Of a stretch of DNA of 55,761 nucleotides, positions 22,991 through 31,250 are shown piece after piece. The translations under genes were made by a program, and so were the position numbers. Within the stretch, counting starts at the first letter, position 1; each line of letters begins with the position of its first letter. The stretch is taken from contig NZ_CP019790.1 in the NCBI RefSeq assembly GCF_002022685.1, positions 1 to 55,761 of the forward strand, read 5' to 3'. The notes beneath the pieces are model-generated. The model made no database searches and was not told the DNA's origin. It saw only the letters and a program-made list of their open reading frames with translations. This DNA is from Bartonella schoenbuchensis R1. Its GTDB lineage: Bacteria > Pseudomonadota > Alphaproteobacteria > Rhizobiales > Rhizobiaceae.

Positions 22991-23021
22991 GTGTATACTA
23001 TAGTGCACACATAACATTTTG
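22991..23021 (-). promoter_or_regulatory. Promoter with palindrome before the HigB-like toxin
   Basis: Minus-strand TTGACA, 17 nt, TATAGT, with near-palindromic GTGTGCACTATAGTATACAC across the -10 box. It leaves almost no 5' untranslated region. Confidence 0.6.
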
Positions 23022-23127
23022 TCAAATGAAATCCTTTATTTTAAATGTGTGATTTTACACTTTGGAGTTACCATATTTAGGTTAATTGAGATAAAAGTAT
23101 ACCAGATTATGATTTTTTTAAATTGAC

Positions 23128-23169
23128 ATCAGATTTAAAATTAATAAAATGTGTATATATTTACACATT
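23128..23169 (+). promoter_or_regulatory. hicAB promoter and operator
   Basis: A TTGACA box lies near 23124-23129, followed by a perfect inverted repeat AATGTGTA (23148-23155)/TACACATT (23162-23169) with a 6-nt centre, 14 nt before hicA. Likely bound by HicB for autorepression. Confidence 0.6.
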
Positions 23170-23182
23170 ATGAGTATATAAA

Positions 23183-23383
23183 ATGGAACAAGATAGCCGA
23201 AAAATCATTGCAAAATTGAAGTGTGACGGCTTTGAACTTGTTAAAGTAAAAGGTTCTCATCATAAATTTAAGAAAAATGGTCAAGTAATTATTGTTCCCC
23301 ATCCTAAAAAAGATCTTCCAATCGGTACAGCACGTTCCATTGCACAACAAGCGGGCTGGTTAAAAAAAGGAAAAGAAGAATGA
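23183..23383 (+). CDS. hicA: HicA-like mRNA interferase toxin
   Basis: 66 residues, double-stranded-RNA-binding-like fold expected. The catalytic histidine lies in KGSHHKFKKNG (24-34), and PHPKKDLPIGTARSIAQQAG is family-typical. Overlaps hicB by 4 nt. Confidence 0.92.
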   Translation: MEQDSRKIIAKLKCDGFELVKVKGSHHKFKKNGQVIIVPHPKKDLPIGTARSIAQQAGWLKKGKEE

Positions 23384-23775
23384 AAAGATTTTTTGCTCTT
23401 GTTCACAAGGATGAAAATTCTGCTTTTGGTGTTCAGTTTCCTGATTTTAAAGGACTATTTTCTGCTGCCGATCAGGAAGAAAAACTTATTGCTAATGCAA
23501 CAGAAGCTCTTCAACTATATTGCGAAGAAATGGATAAATTGCCAACTCCTTTAAAATTTGAAGAAGTCATACAGAAAGAAACTGTCAAAATAGCTTTGTC
23601 GGAAGGAGCTTTTTTAATACAAGTTCCATTTATTGAAAATGATTCAGAAGTGGTGCGTATGAATATATCAATTGAACGAGGGCTCTTGCGTGCAATTGAT
23701 GATTGTGCACAAGAAAGAGGGTTAACACGATCTGCTTTTTTAGCAACAGCAGTACGTCACGAGCTTAATATTTAG
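23380..23775 (+). CDS. hicB: HicB-like antitoxin
   Basis: 131 residues: N-terminal HicB fold (FALVHKDENSAFGVQFPDFKGLFSAADQEEKLIANATEALQLYCEEM) and a C-terminal ribbon-helix-helix (VRMNISIERGLLRAIDDCAQERGLTRSAFLATAVRHEL). Its last 92 codons and the next 120 bp are duplicated at 29881-30277. Confidence 0.92.
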   Translation: MKRFFALVHKDENSAFGVQFPDFKGLFSAADQEEKLIANATEALQLYCEEMDKLPTPLKFEEVIQKETVKIALSEGAFLIQVPFIENDSEVVRMNISIERGLLRAIDDCAQERGLTRSAFLATAVRHELNI

Positions 23776-23896
23776 GCAATTAAAACTACAATTTTCTCCC
23801 ATATTTTCTCTAATTTTTACTATTGACTAACTTTTAAGAGGCAAATGTGGCTACTTATCATCTAGTAAAATAAATACAATGATAATTAAAGAGACA

Positions 23897-24165
23897 CGAT
23901 TGTTTAAATAAATCTGAATGGGTCCCTGTACACTCAAAAATCGCAATTAGTTGTCACTAATTTTGTAAATTAAAAGCTAATCGGGTTCTATATATACGTC
24001 CCAAAAACCCTGCCAATTCGTTTAAATGAGTAATCTTTATAGTGTAAAGTAATGGCTTTTCTTTTTGTAGTAATGGCATAACTCATTTAATTTTTTCTAA
24101 ATCTTTACCACGTCTAATAGCCATTTTAATATCGCGTTTAAATTGATTTGAGCGAACTATTTGAA
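23897..24165 (-). pseudogene. Decayed yafQ-like toxin gene
   Basis: Sequence between the hicB flank and relB copy 3 still shows pieces of the YafQ gene (SEWVPVHSK-like and LNKWQGFWDVYIEPD-like stretches on the minus strand) but with frameshifts and no open frame. Its antitoxin gene next to it is intact. Confidence 0.6.
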
Positions 24166-24168
24166 GCA

Positions 24169-24441
24169 TTAAATTCTCAAATCGTTAAATAAATCTTTCA
24201 TATCTTTCGCAATATATAAATCTTCCCCTTTCTCACTTTTGCTTAAAGTCTCAGTTGTTAATCGATTAGGTACATACATATCGAATGGTACTCCCCGTTC
24301 ATTGACAACTTTAGTTAAAGCAATTCGTACATAATCAGAAATAGTAAGCCCCATATTTGCTAATATTGCACTAGCTTCTTTTTTTAAATCCTTGTCTATT
24401 CGGACATGTACAACCTCTTTTGAACTTGTTGCTACATCCAT
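24169..24441 (-). CDS. RelB/DinJ-like antitoxin, copy 3 (orphan)
   Basis: 90 residues. The N-terminal two thirds are almost the same as copies 1 and 2 (SSKEVVHVRIDKDLKKEASAILANMGLTISDYVRIALTKVV), while the toxin-binding tail differs (NRLTTETLSKSEKGEDLYIAKDMKDLF). The toxin partner is broken, so this could act as an anti-addiction factor against a related YafQ. Confidence 0.82.
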   Translation of the reverse strand: MDVATSSKEVVHVRIDKDLKKEASAILANMGLTISDYVRIALTKVVNERGVPFDMYVPNRLTTETLSKSEKGEDLYIAKDMKDLFNDLRI

Positions 24442-24520
24442 AGAATAAGCTCCTTTCTATTCTATTCCATAATATAGCACAATTGAGCTACACAACAAAC
24501 TTCTTAAAATTTCACTTTCG

Positions 24521-24716
24521 TTAGAAATGATGACCTCCTATAGTAACACCTTTGTCCAACCAATCAGGCCCATATTCTTCATCAGCATTTTTGGTGGAAA
24601 ACCCCATATCACGGATGAATTGCTTCAGAGAGATAAATACTATTTTGAGACAATCCCCCGCTCTTAATTCTTCACGTTCTGCGTCAGTCATATAACTTTT
24701 AGGTAATTTTTTTTCA
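24521..24716 (-). pseudogene. Gene A remnant
   Basis: Only the N-terminal (LPKSYMTDAEREELRAGDC-like) and C-terminal (FIRDMGFSTKNADEEYGPDWLDKGVTIGGHHF) parts remain, with an internal deletion of about 100 bp. It stands upstream of relB copy 3 as the other truncated A-B pairs stand upstream of relB copies 1 and 2. Confidence 0.65.
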
Positions 24717-24889
24717 TTAAAATCTCCTCATTAGTATGTGGGAAATATATACTATATATTAGTTTAAGTCATAAATCTAAGCAATCAAAACGACAGTTTT
24801 CTCTAATTTTTATTGGCTGACTTTTAAAGAGCAAATGTGGCTACTTATCATCCAGTAAAATAAATACAATGATAATTAAAGAGACATGC

Positions 24890-25065
24890 CCTTGTTCTTA
24901 TGACAGATCAATACCGAGAGCTTTCGCTTGCATGTGTTCGTACAATCTGCACATGACTTTCATATTGTCTCTCCGTGCATCAATGATTGATTTTTCAACG
25001 GCTGTTAAATGAGCTTTGTCCAAATTACCCAATCTTGTATAATGTAACGCCATTGTCTGACGTTC
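24890..25065 (-). pseudogene. 3' fragment of gene B, copy 6
   Basis: C-terminal codons of B (LGNLDKAHLTAVEKSIIDARRDNMKVMCRLYEHMQAKAL-like) cut at the same place as 21637-21800. Confidence 0.65.
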
Positions 25066-25271
25066 TCCGTCATGAAGACTGTAAGACTCTGCTTGAAATT
25101 ATGGACGTAATAGAAAAAACTTTAATTACAAAGCTTCAAAAAGAAACTCCAGATACTCTCAAGATACTGGCAGTTCTTACAGGTTTTGGTAATTCAGAAC
25201 TTCCCCGAACATTGGATCCTTTGTTGGAAGCTTATAGTCCGTGTTCAGATGGAGTATCTTATCAGCTATAA
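25064..25271 (+). pseudogene. Gene fragment of unknown family joined to the B remnant
   Basis: A plus-strand open stretch reads RHEDCKTLLEIMDVIEKTLITKLQKETPDTLKILAVLTGFGNSELPRTLDPLLEAY and stops at 25271. The same first codons, then a stop, follow the B fragment near 21800-21850. No ribosome site is seen. I do not recognise the family. Confidence 0.35.
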
Positions 25272-25275
25272 AATA

Positions 25276-25308
25276 AACCACACTCCCCTTCCCATCTTTT
25301 AAAGATGG
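25276..25308. terminator. Strong hairpin between converging sequences
   Basis: Stem CCCATCTT/AAGATGGG with a 3-nt loop, extended by CTCC/GGAG-type pairs. It follows the minus-strand hicB2 stop by 8 nt. No clear T-run, so the terminator role is tentative. Confidence 0.5.
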
Positions 25309-25315
25309 GGAGAGG

Positions 25316-25744
25316 TTAAGCTGCATCCTTGATTGTGATAATCACCTGTTTACCAAGAACGGACAGTGCTTGTTCTAATGTTTGAAGTTTCGTCGGATAG
25401 TTTGGATCAAGAATGCGTCGTGCTTCTGTTTCTTTTTTGCCGAGACGGTTGGCTAATTCTGTTTTTGTAATATTAGCTTCATTAAAAGCTTCTATCACTG
25501 CCAATTTAAGAGCATTCCATGCATCCACTGTTACTGCCACTAAGTTTTTATACCGTTGTGGTGTAGGTAAAGGCAACCCAAGCATAGTATAACTACGCAA
25601 TGCCAACCCTAAAGCTTCAACCGCATGTTCTAGCGCTTCAGCACGATTTTTACCAGCTGTGATTACCTCAGGTACATCCGGAAAGGTTACTACAAAACCG
25701 CCATCTGGATCAGCTTCTAATTTTGCTTGATAAATATATTCCAT
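25316..25744 (-). CDS. hicB: HicB-like antitoxin with helix-turn-helix
   Basis: 142 residues from the ATG at 25744. HicB N-terminal fold (YIYQAKLEADPDGGFVVTFPDVPEVITAGKNRAEALEHAVEALGLAL) and a C-terminal helix-turn-helix (NITKTELANRLGKKETEARRILDP), a different C-terminal class from the hicB at 23380. Follows hicA by about 60 nt. Confidence 0.88.
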   Translation of the reverse strand: MEYIYQAKLEADPDGGFVVTFPDVPEVITAGKNRAEALEHAVEALGLALRSYTMLGLPLPTPQRYKNLVAVTVDAWNALKLAVIEAFNEANITKTELANRLGKKETEARRILDPNYPTKLQTLEQALSVLGKQVIITIKDAA

Positions 25745-25807
25745 TTTAGACCTCTCTATTATTACCAAACATGTTTGAAACAAAGAATTAAAAACGTTTA
25801 AGCTGTT

Positions 25808-25999
25808 TTACATTCCTAACCGCTTTTTTATTATTTTCACATAAAGTGGTGTCAACTCACCGGATTTAATAACAGTTGTCTTATCTCCAAAAGTCACTAA
25901 ACAATGTGAGCCTTTACCCGCATCAAGAGCTTCGCTGTAATGAATGTCTCTCTTTCTAGCTTCTTTACGCAATTCTTTAAGAAGAGCTTCTCGTTTCAT
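25808..25999 (-). CDS. hicA: HicA-like toxin
   Basis: 63 residues. The active-site histidine is in GKGSHCLVTFGDKTTVI (28-44), followed by GELTPLYVKIIKKRLG. Slightly divergent from the HicA at 23183. First gene of the operon on the minus strand. Confidence 0.86.
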   Translation of the reverse strand: MKREALLKELRKEARKRDIHYSEALDAGKGSHCLVTFGDKTTVIKSGELTPLYVKIIKKRLGM

Positions 26000-26140
26000 T
26001 TAGTCCCTCTTTAATTCTCAATACAATTTATATCGTACAAAAAAGTTCGAATTTATATTGATAAAAGGCAACTAAAATTACTGTACGCTCACAATAATCA
26101 AATTTTCTAACAAGATGGAGAGAGGATCTTTAAGCTTTTT

Positions 26141-26434
26141 TTAAAGATGTCCTGTTTGTTCAAAAGGTGCAATATGCAGAATCGGGTTACTCTGTCGTGC
26201 TTGCCATAAATCGTGTTTTTGTTGCAGTTTAAGCCAAAATTCTGCATCATTTAAACCAGCCCTTTCTAACCGTAAGGCTAGATTAATGCTGATTGCTGCA
26301 TTGCAGTTTAAAACACGCGATAAAGTTAAACGGGCAACACCGAGACGATTTGCAGCTTCTGTGACTGTCAATTTCAGTTCATCAAGCAATTCTTCTTTTA
26401 AAATGCCACCTGGGTGTGGAGGATTGTACATCAT
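26141..26434 (-). CDS. higA: HigA-like antitoxin
   Basis: 97 residues: NPPHPGGILKEELLDELKLTVTEAANRLGVARLTLSRVLNCNAAISINLALRLERAG, the standard HigA helix-turn-helix, and WLKLQQKHDLWQAR near the end. Follows its toxin by 16 nt. Confidence 0.9.
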   Translation of the reverse strand: MMYNPPHPGGILKEELLDELKLTVTEAANRLGVARLTLSRVLNCNAAISINLALRLERAGLNDAEFWLKLQQKHDLWQARQSNPILHIAPFEQTGHL

Positions 26435-26450
26435 AATAGCACCTCAAAAA

Positions 26451-26732
26451 TTAATGATAGTCTTGATAATCAACAAGTTCAACGTCTGTTCCAATGAAAC
26501 GAAAAGTAACACGCCAATTTGCATTGACACGCATTGACCAATAATCCTTTAATTCTCCTGTCAGTTTATGAAGATGATACGATTTAATCTTCATTTGTTC
26601 AGGAGAAGATATTGTATCTAAAATCACCAAAATATTTGCTAGTTTTTGAGCATGTGCAGGTTGTATACCTTTGCATACCCCTCTTTCAAAAAATAATTTT
26701 AACCCCTTATGCTTAAAACTAACGATTGCCAT
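26451..26732 (-). CDS. higB: HigB-like toxin
   Basis: 93 residues: SFKHKGLKLFFERGVCKGIQPAHAQKLANIL...LHKLTGELKDYWSMRVNANWRVTFRFIGTDVELVDYQDYH, the typical HigB RelE-fold pattern. A TTGACT-N17-TATCGT promoter with an imperfect repeat lies just upstream. Its last 20 codons match the HigB at 32978. Confidence 0.9.
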   Translation of the reverse strand: MAIVSFKHKGLKLFFERGVCKGIQPAHAQKLANILVILDTISSPEQMKIKSYHLHKLTGELKDYWSMRVNANWRVTFRFIGTDVELVDYQDYH

Positions 26733-27004
26733 AATTCACCTTTTGGTACTTGATACGATACACGATGCACGTTTATAAGTCAAGTATTTGTTAGTTTATT
26801 CGTTAGATATGTTTTATATTACATTTCCACTGAGGCAGTTTAGAGAGAGCGAGTGCAATTTGCCCTCTGTGACACATAGATACATTTGCTTCAAAACAAG
26901 TAATTGCAATGTGTTTTCTGTCTAAAAAAAGTTGATATAATTTATCTATTTCAAAATATCCTTTATTGCTTGAATCAATTGATTTTCTTTAACGGTTATT
27001 TAGG
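26733..27004. other. Non-coding interval
   Basis: Holds the higBA promoter at its left end. No gene is seen in the rest. Confidence 0.4.
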
Positions 27005-27316
27005 TTAGATGTGTGGAACAGATCGTTCAAGGGGTTGTACAGCTAACCGGAGCCCCATAGTTCGTAGTAAAGCAATCAAGCTTCGGAGCTCGGGATTTCC
27101 TTTTTGTGAGAGTGTACGGTAAAGCTGTGTTGGATTTAGTTCAGCTGCTTTAGCTACAGTTTGAACACCACCATAGGCTTTTGCCATTTGACGAAGCGTT
27201 ACAAGTAGCTCACCTTGATCGCCATCAGCTAGAATTGCATCAAGAGTAGCTGCTGCCGTTTCAGAATCATTATAGAACAGTTCAGCCATTGCATCATCAT
27301 GGTTACGATCTTTCAT
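27005..27316 (-). CDS. XRE-type antitoxin (COG3636-like)
   Basis: 103 residues; the helix-turn-helix region is AKAYGGVQTVAKAAELNPTQLYRTLSQKGNPELRSLIALLRTMGLRLAV. A paralogue in type of the antitoxin at 22417. It follows a toxin gene whose 5' end is missing. Confidence 0.82.
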   Translation of the reverse strand: MKDRNHDDAMAELFYNDSETAAATLDAILADGDQGELLVTLRQMAKAYGGVQTVAKAAELNPTQLYRTLSQKGNPELRSLIALLRTMGLRLAVQPLERSVPHI

Positions 27317-27328
27317 CTCTACACTCCT

Positions 27329-27573
27329 TTAATCTTCACGGTTTTGCCAATCATGCCAACAAACGCACGCGTGGGTAATATCAGTATTTTGCGTCCTTTT
27401 GGTGCTACCACACAATAACAGCAACACGGTCTTTCTTAATTGGGTATAATAAATTCGGTAACCAGGCCCGATATGAATTCGCAATTCATAAATGCCATCA
27501 CGAAGTGGTCTAAAATCACCGAAATTTCCTTGCTCCAAACGGTTAAGGCGGCGGATAATTGCAGTTTTAGCTT
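27329..27573 (-). pseudogene. RelE/HigB-like toxin, 5' truncated
   Basis: The frame reads AKTAIIRRLNRLEQGNFGDFRPLRDGIYELRIHIGPGYRIYYTQLRKTVLLLLCGSTKRTQNTDI, clearly this toxin family, but an in-frame stop lies just before AKT and the N-terminal 20-25 residues are absent. A TTG start giving 69 residues is possible but would lack the first helix. The antitoxin is intact, consistent with toxin inactivation. Confidence 0.7.
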
Positions 27574-27662
27574 ACATATCACAGAGTTTGTGTAATCATT
27601 CGGTCATCAGATTTTTTCCGTCAATAGTAAGGTAGTGGCGTATCTTAAACATAAACAAACAA

Positions 27663-27676
27663 TCGTTTATAAACGA
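27663..27676. promoter_or_regulatory. Perfect 14-bp palindrome upstream of the truncated toxin
   Basis: TCGTTTATAAACGA, next to a minus-strand TTGACA. Likely the operator of the former toxin-antitoxin operon. Confidence 0.5.
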
Positions 27677-27960
27677 ATGATTGTCAAGGATTAATAGGTT
27701 TTCTTGAAAAGATTTTGCCTTTATATAAGAGCCTTTTAAAATATGCATTCATAGAAGAAATTTATGAATATTATCAATGAGTTTTATGAATGAGATGAAA
27801 AAAGTATTTATGCACTGATAAAATTGACAATAAACTGTTTATTTTCAATAATTTATGCTGTTTTTTCTTTGGAAAAATGCACTATGTTATGCTATAGTAA
27901 AAGCAGCTTTTCATATCCGTATTTCATTTCAATTATTTTCCTTAGAAAAGATATCAAACA

Positions 27961-28348
27961 TGCTTAATAAAGTAACTTTAATTGGCTATCTGGGTGCTGA
28001 TCCAGAAAGCAGAACAATGCCATCTGGAGTAGAAGTGGCGAATTTTCGTATAGGCACTTCTCAAAGATATACAGATAAAACAACTTCTCAAAGAATAAAT
28101 AAAACAGAATGGCATTCTGTTGTGATTTTTATCCACATCTTGCAAAGGTTGCGCTGCAATATCTGAGTAAAGGTTCCTAGGTTTACATTGAAGGTCAATT
28201 ACAAACACGTAAATGGCAAGATAAAGATGGGCAAACACACTACACAACAGAAATTGTCTTACCGCAATATAAGGGTGAGTTAAAAATCCTTGATAGTGTT
28301 CAAAAATCTGATCCTGACATGACTACTCAAGAGCAAGCAACGGCATGA
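27961..28348 (+). pseudogene. ssb: Single-stranded DNA-binding protein gene, broken
   Basis: Starts as SSB (MLNKVTLIGYLGADPESRTMPSGVEVANFRIGTSQRYTDK), then a frameshift near 28128 and a stop (SKGS-stop-VYIEGQ) interrupt it. The remaining part ([24 protein letters not shown]) continues in another frame to about 28348. A remnant of a plasmid or phage ssb. Confidence 0.85.
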
Positions 28349-28418
28349 AAAATAGTAGACAACAGTCTTTAGAAACAACTTTGAATGACAGAATCCCGTT
28401 TTAATTGGTAGATTTATC

Positions 28419-28946
28419 ATGAAAAAACGCAAAAAAAGGGGAAGACCTAAAATAGCCGGTAAAATAAGAGAGCCTAATGGACGTATTTCACGTACAAAAA
28501 CGCCTCGTAAACCTGCTAATCAATTAACTCTTGAAATACGTGCCAAGCGTTATGGAGTGAGTATTCAAGATGTAAAAAAACCGTTTATTGATACTTATGT
28601 AGGGCGGTTATATTTGTTGGAAAAAAAGATTAATCAAGATCAGTATGATGCGTCACAGCAGTATATTCAGGTGCTAAACAATTATCGGTGTGCAAAACAA
28701 TTGCCAGGAGCTATTTATGATGAAACACCAATATCTTCTGATGATAGAGAAAGGGACAAGTGGGTTGAGACAGTAACTGATCGCTATGAAGCTATGCAAG
28801 AGGTTATTAGAGAAACACAGAGACTGCATCGTCGGTATAACCTTCATGATGCATTAGAGCATCTGGTTATAGAAGACCAACAACTGCCACATCTTGTCAA
28901 CTCTCTACGCATGGCTCTGAATGCTTTTAAGAAATACTTCTCGTAA
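28419..28946 (+). CDS. Hypothetical protein, phage type
   Basis: 175 residues with a very basic N-terminus (KKRKKRGRPKIAGK, then GRISRTKTPRKPANQ) and a helical remainder (VGRLYLLEKKINQDQYDASQQYIQVLNNYRCAKQLPGA). It follows the broken ssb. I recall similar small proteins beside phage packaging or ssb genes in Bartonella, but I cannot name the family. Confidence 0.5.
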   Translation: MKKRKKRGRPKIAGKIREPNGRISRTKTPRKPANQLTLEIRAKRYGVSIQDVKKPFIDTYVGRLYLLEKKINQDQYDASQQYIQVLNNYRCAKQLPGAIYDETPISSDDRERDKWVETVTDRYEAMQEVIRETQRLHRRYNLHDALEHLVIEDQQLPHLVNSLRMALNAFKKYFS

Positions 28947-29018
28947 AAGCGTTAAAAACCATTGAATAATAGGTTTTAGAATATTATATTTTTATATAAT
29001 ACCTTGAAGGGAGATTCT

Positions 29019-29276
29019 ATGCACACAACGAAATTGCGTAAAGTTGGAGGGTCAGTTATGCTTTCTATACCACCTGCATTACTTGATGTTTTACACCTCG
29101 TTGAAAATACTGAGGTTGGTTTGACTATTGATAATGGGTGTTTAATTGTACAACCTCAGATATTTCCTAGTTATACTCTTGACGAATTGTTAGCTCAATG
29201 TGATCCTTTGGCTGATCTGAGTGATGAGGAAACAGAATGGCTTGATGCTAAACCTGTTAGTAGAGAGCTCTTGTAA
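29019..29276 (+). CDS. mazE: MazE-like (AbrB-fold) antitoxin
   Basis: 85 residues from the ATG at 29019 (GGGAG 5 nt upstream): TTKLRKVGGSVMLSIPPALLDVLHLVENTEVGLTIDNGCLIVQP is the DNA-binding half, followed by an acidic tail DPLADLSDEETEWLDA. Overlaps mazF by one base. Confidence 0.88.
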   Translation: MHTTKLRKVGGSVMLSIPPALLDVLHLVENTEVGLTIDNGCLIVQPQIFPSYTLDELLAQCDPLADLSDEETEWLDAKPVSRELL

Positions 29277-29608
29277 TGAAGCGGGGAGAAATTTGGTTAG
29301 TATCGCTTGATCCAAGTTCAGGATATGAGCAAAAAGGAACGCGTCCCGTGCTTATTGTATCACCAGAAGCATTTAATCGTGTGACTAAAACACCGGTTGT
29401 TTTACCCATTACAAGTGGGGGAAGTTTTGCAAGAACAGCGGGTTTTGCTGTTTCATTGATGGGAATGGGATTGCACACAACAGGTGTGATACGCTGTGAT
29501 CAACCACGTGCTCTCGATATAGGAGCGCGCAAAGGAAAAAAACTAGAAACGGTTCCTGTCATGATTATGAACGAAGTATTAGCTAAGTTGTCAACATTCC
29601 TTACGTAA
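29276..29608 (+). CDS. mazF: MazF/ChpB-like mRNA interferase
   Basis: 110 residues: MKRGEIWLVSLDPSSGYEQKGTRPVLIVSPEAFNR, then VVLPITSGG, and IRCDQPRALDIGARKGKKLETVP, all MazF-type. Cleaves single-stranded RNA at short sites. The TAATG arrangement gives coupling. Confidence 0.92.
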   Translation: MKRGEIWLVSLDPSSGYEQKGTRPVLIVSPEAFNRVTKTPVVLPITSGGSFARTAGFAVSLMGMGLHTTGVIRCDQPRALDIGARKGKKLETVPVMIMNEVLAKLSTFLT

Positions 29609-29668
29609 TTAATTATATTGATTACAGTTAAGATTATCATATTTATCATAATCATAATATTATTTACG

Positions 29669-29926
29669 TTATTTACGTTGGTGTTTTAATGTTTGACACA
29701 AGTCACGCCGATTAATATCAAACTGCTCAAGTACTTCATCCGGAAGATCATCCAAATTTTGCGGACCAACATTGAACATATCAAGAGCATCATCTAGGTC
29801 GTTTGGAATATAATAATTCTCATCTGCATTTGTTTCTCGTTCACAATTAGCAAAAACAAGCCCACTGATAAATATACCCAACAGAAGCTCTTCAACTATA
29901 TTGCGAAGAAATGAATAAATTGCCAA
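29669..29926 (-). CDS. Small hypothetical protein, probably a chimera at a repeat joint
   Basis: 85 residues. The last 60 (NCERETNADENYYIPNDLDDALDMFNVGPQNLDDLPDEVLEQFDINRRDL) look like a genuine acidic protein tail. The first 15 or so are antisense to the duplicated hicB fragment that begins at 29881, so the original 5' end was replaced. Not recognised. Confidence 0.35.
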   Translation of the reverse strand: MAIYSFLRNIVEELLLGIFISGLVFANCERETNADENYYIPNDLDDALDMFNVGPQNLDDLPDEVLEQFDINRRDLCQTLKHQRK

Positions 29927-30156
29927 CTCCTTTAAAATTTGAAGAAGTCATACAGAAAGAAACTGTCAAAATAGCTTTGTCGGAAGGAGCTTTTTTAATA
30001 CAAGTTCCATTTATTGAAAATGATTCAGAAGTGGTGCGTATGAATATATCAATTGAACGAGGGCTCTTGCGTGCAATTGATGATTGTGCACAAGAAAGAG
30101 GGTTAACACGATCTGCTTTTTTAGCAACAGCAGTACGTCACGAGCTTAATATTTAG
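29881..30156 (+). pseudogene. Duplicated 3' part of hicB
   Basis: Bases 29881-30277 repeat 23500-23896 with one visible substitution. The HicB C-terminus including the ribbon-helix-helix (MNISIERGLLRAIDDCAQERGL) is intact and could be made from the ATG at 29911, but no HicA is present. Confidence 0.75.
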
Positions 30157-30266
30157 GCAATTAAAACTACAATTTTCTCCCATATTTTCTCTAATTTTTA
30201 CTATTGACTAACTTTTAAGAGGCAAATGTGGCTACTTATCATCTAGTAAAATAAATACAATGATAA

Positions 30267-30824
30267 TTAAAGAGACATGCCTTTATTTTGAGATAGATGA
30301 ATCTCGAGAGCTTTTGCTTGCATTTGTTCGTACAATCTGCGCATGACTTTCATATTGTCTCTTCGTGCATCAATGATTGATTTTTCAACTACCGTTAAAC
30401 GAGATTTGTTTAGATTACCTAATCTTGTGTAATGTGATGCCATTGCCTGACGTGCTTCATCATAAGGTAATTCGTTTTTTCGATGTTTTGATAAACTATG
30501 CGCCTCATTTATAAACGTGTATTGATCAGGATCAGCTGCAAGCACAATGTGCTTTTTAATAACGTCCATTTCAATTAAAGCCGTTTTAAGACTACTTTTC
30601 ATTTCCGGACTATTAGCGTATCGAAGTAAGTCATCCGACACAATATTATATTCCGTGTTAAAAAGTAATGACAAATCCTTGCTTTGACCAACATTACGGA
30701 CATGATCACAAAGCTTTCTTTGCACAGCAAATAAATTTTTTGCAGTTAATGTTTCGTTGTGTTTTTTTATATATCCACTTTGTCGTCCCAATAGCTGTTC
30801 TAAAATTTTCTCTTCGTTAGAAAT
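30267..30824 (-). CDS. Uncharacterised protein B, copy 7
   Basis: 185 residues from the AUU at 30824 (ISNEEKILEQLLGRQSGYIKKHNETLTAKN...). The most divergent intact copy (LLFNTEYNIVSDDLLRYANS; MDVIKKHIVLAADPDQYTFINEAHSL), yet still exactly 558 nt, so it looks selected. Follows A5, downstream of repC2. Confidence 0.7.
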   Translation of the reverse strand: MSNEEKILEQLLGRQSGYIKKHNETLTAKNLFAVQRKLCDHVRNVGQSKDLSLLFNTEYNIVSDDLLRYANSPEMKSSLKTALIEMDVIKKHIVLAADPDQYTFINEAHSLSKHRKNELPYDEARQAMASHYTRLGNLNKSRLTVVEKSIIDARRDNMKVMRRLYEQMQAKALEIHLSQNKGMSL

Positions 30825-31122
30825 GATGACCTCCTATAATAACGTCTTTATCTAACCAATCAGGTCCATATTCTTCATCAGCATTTTTAGTAGGAAACCC
30901 CATATCACGGATAAATTGCGCTCCACGCCTTTTTTTAATGCCCAAAAGCCCATAGGCTGGCAGTTCTACCATAGCTAACCATTCCCATGTTGTTTTTTCA
31001 TCATTTGCTTCGGAAGCAGCATCTGATTCAGCCAGATAAATAAGTTCGTGATCAGCGCCTTGCGCACGTAATTCCTCACGTTGTTCATCAGTCATATAAC
31101 TTTTAGGTAGTTTCTTCTTCAT
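30817..31122 (-). CDS. Uncharacterised protein A, copy 5
   Basis: 101 residues of the same subtype as copy 1 (RAQGADHELIYLAES...LPAYGLLGIKKRRGAQFIRDMGF). Promoter boxes at 31149-31177. It lies 129 nt after repC2. Confidence 0.75.
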   Translation of the reverse strand: MKKKLPKSYMTDEQREELRAQGADHELIYLAESDAASEANDEKTTWEWLAMVELPAYGLLGIKKRRGAQFIRDMGFPTKNADEEYGPDWLDKDVIIGGHHF

Positions 31123-31250
31123 CCAAATCTCCTCATTAGTATGTGGGAAATATATGTTGTATATTAATTTAAGTCATGAATCTAAGCAATTGAAACAATG
31201 GTTTTCTCTAATATTTTATCTAACTTTTTTGTTATCCAACATGTTTTTTG

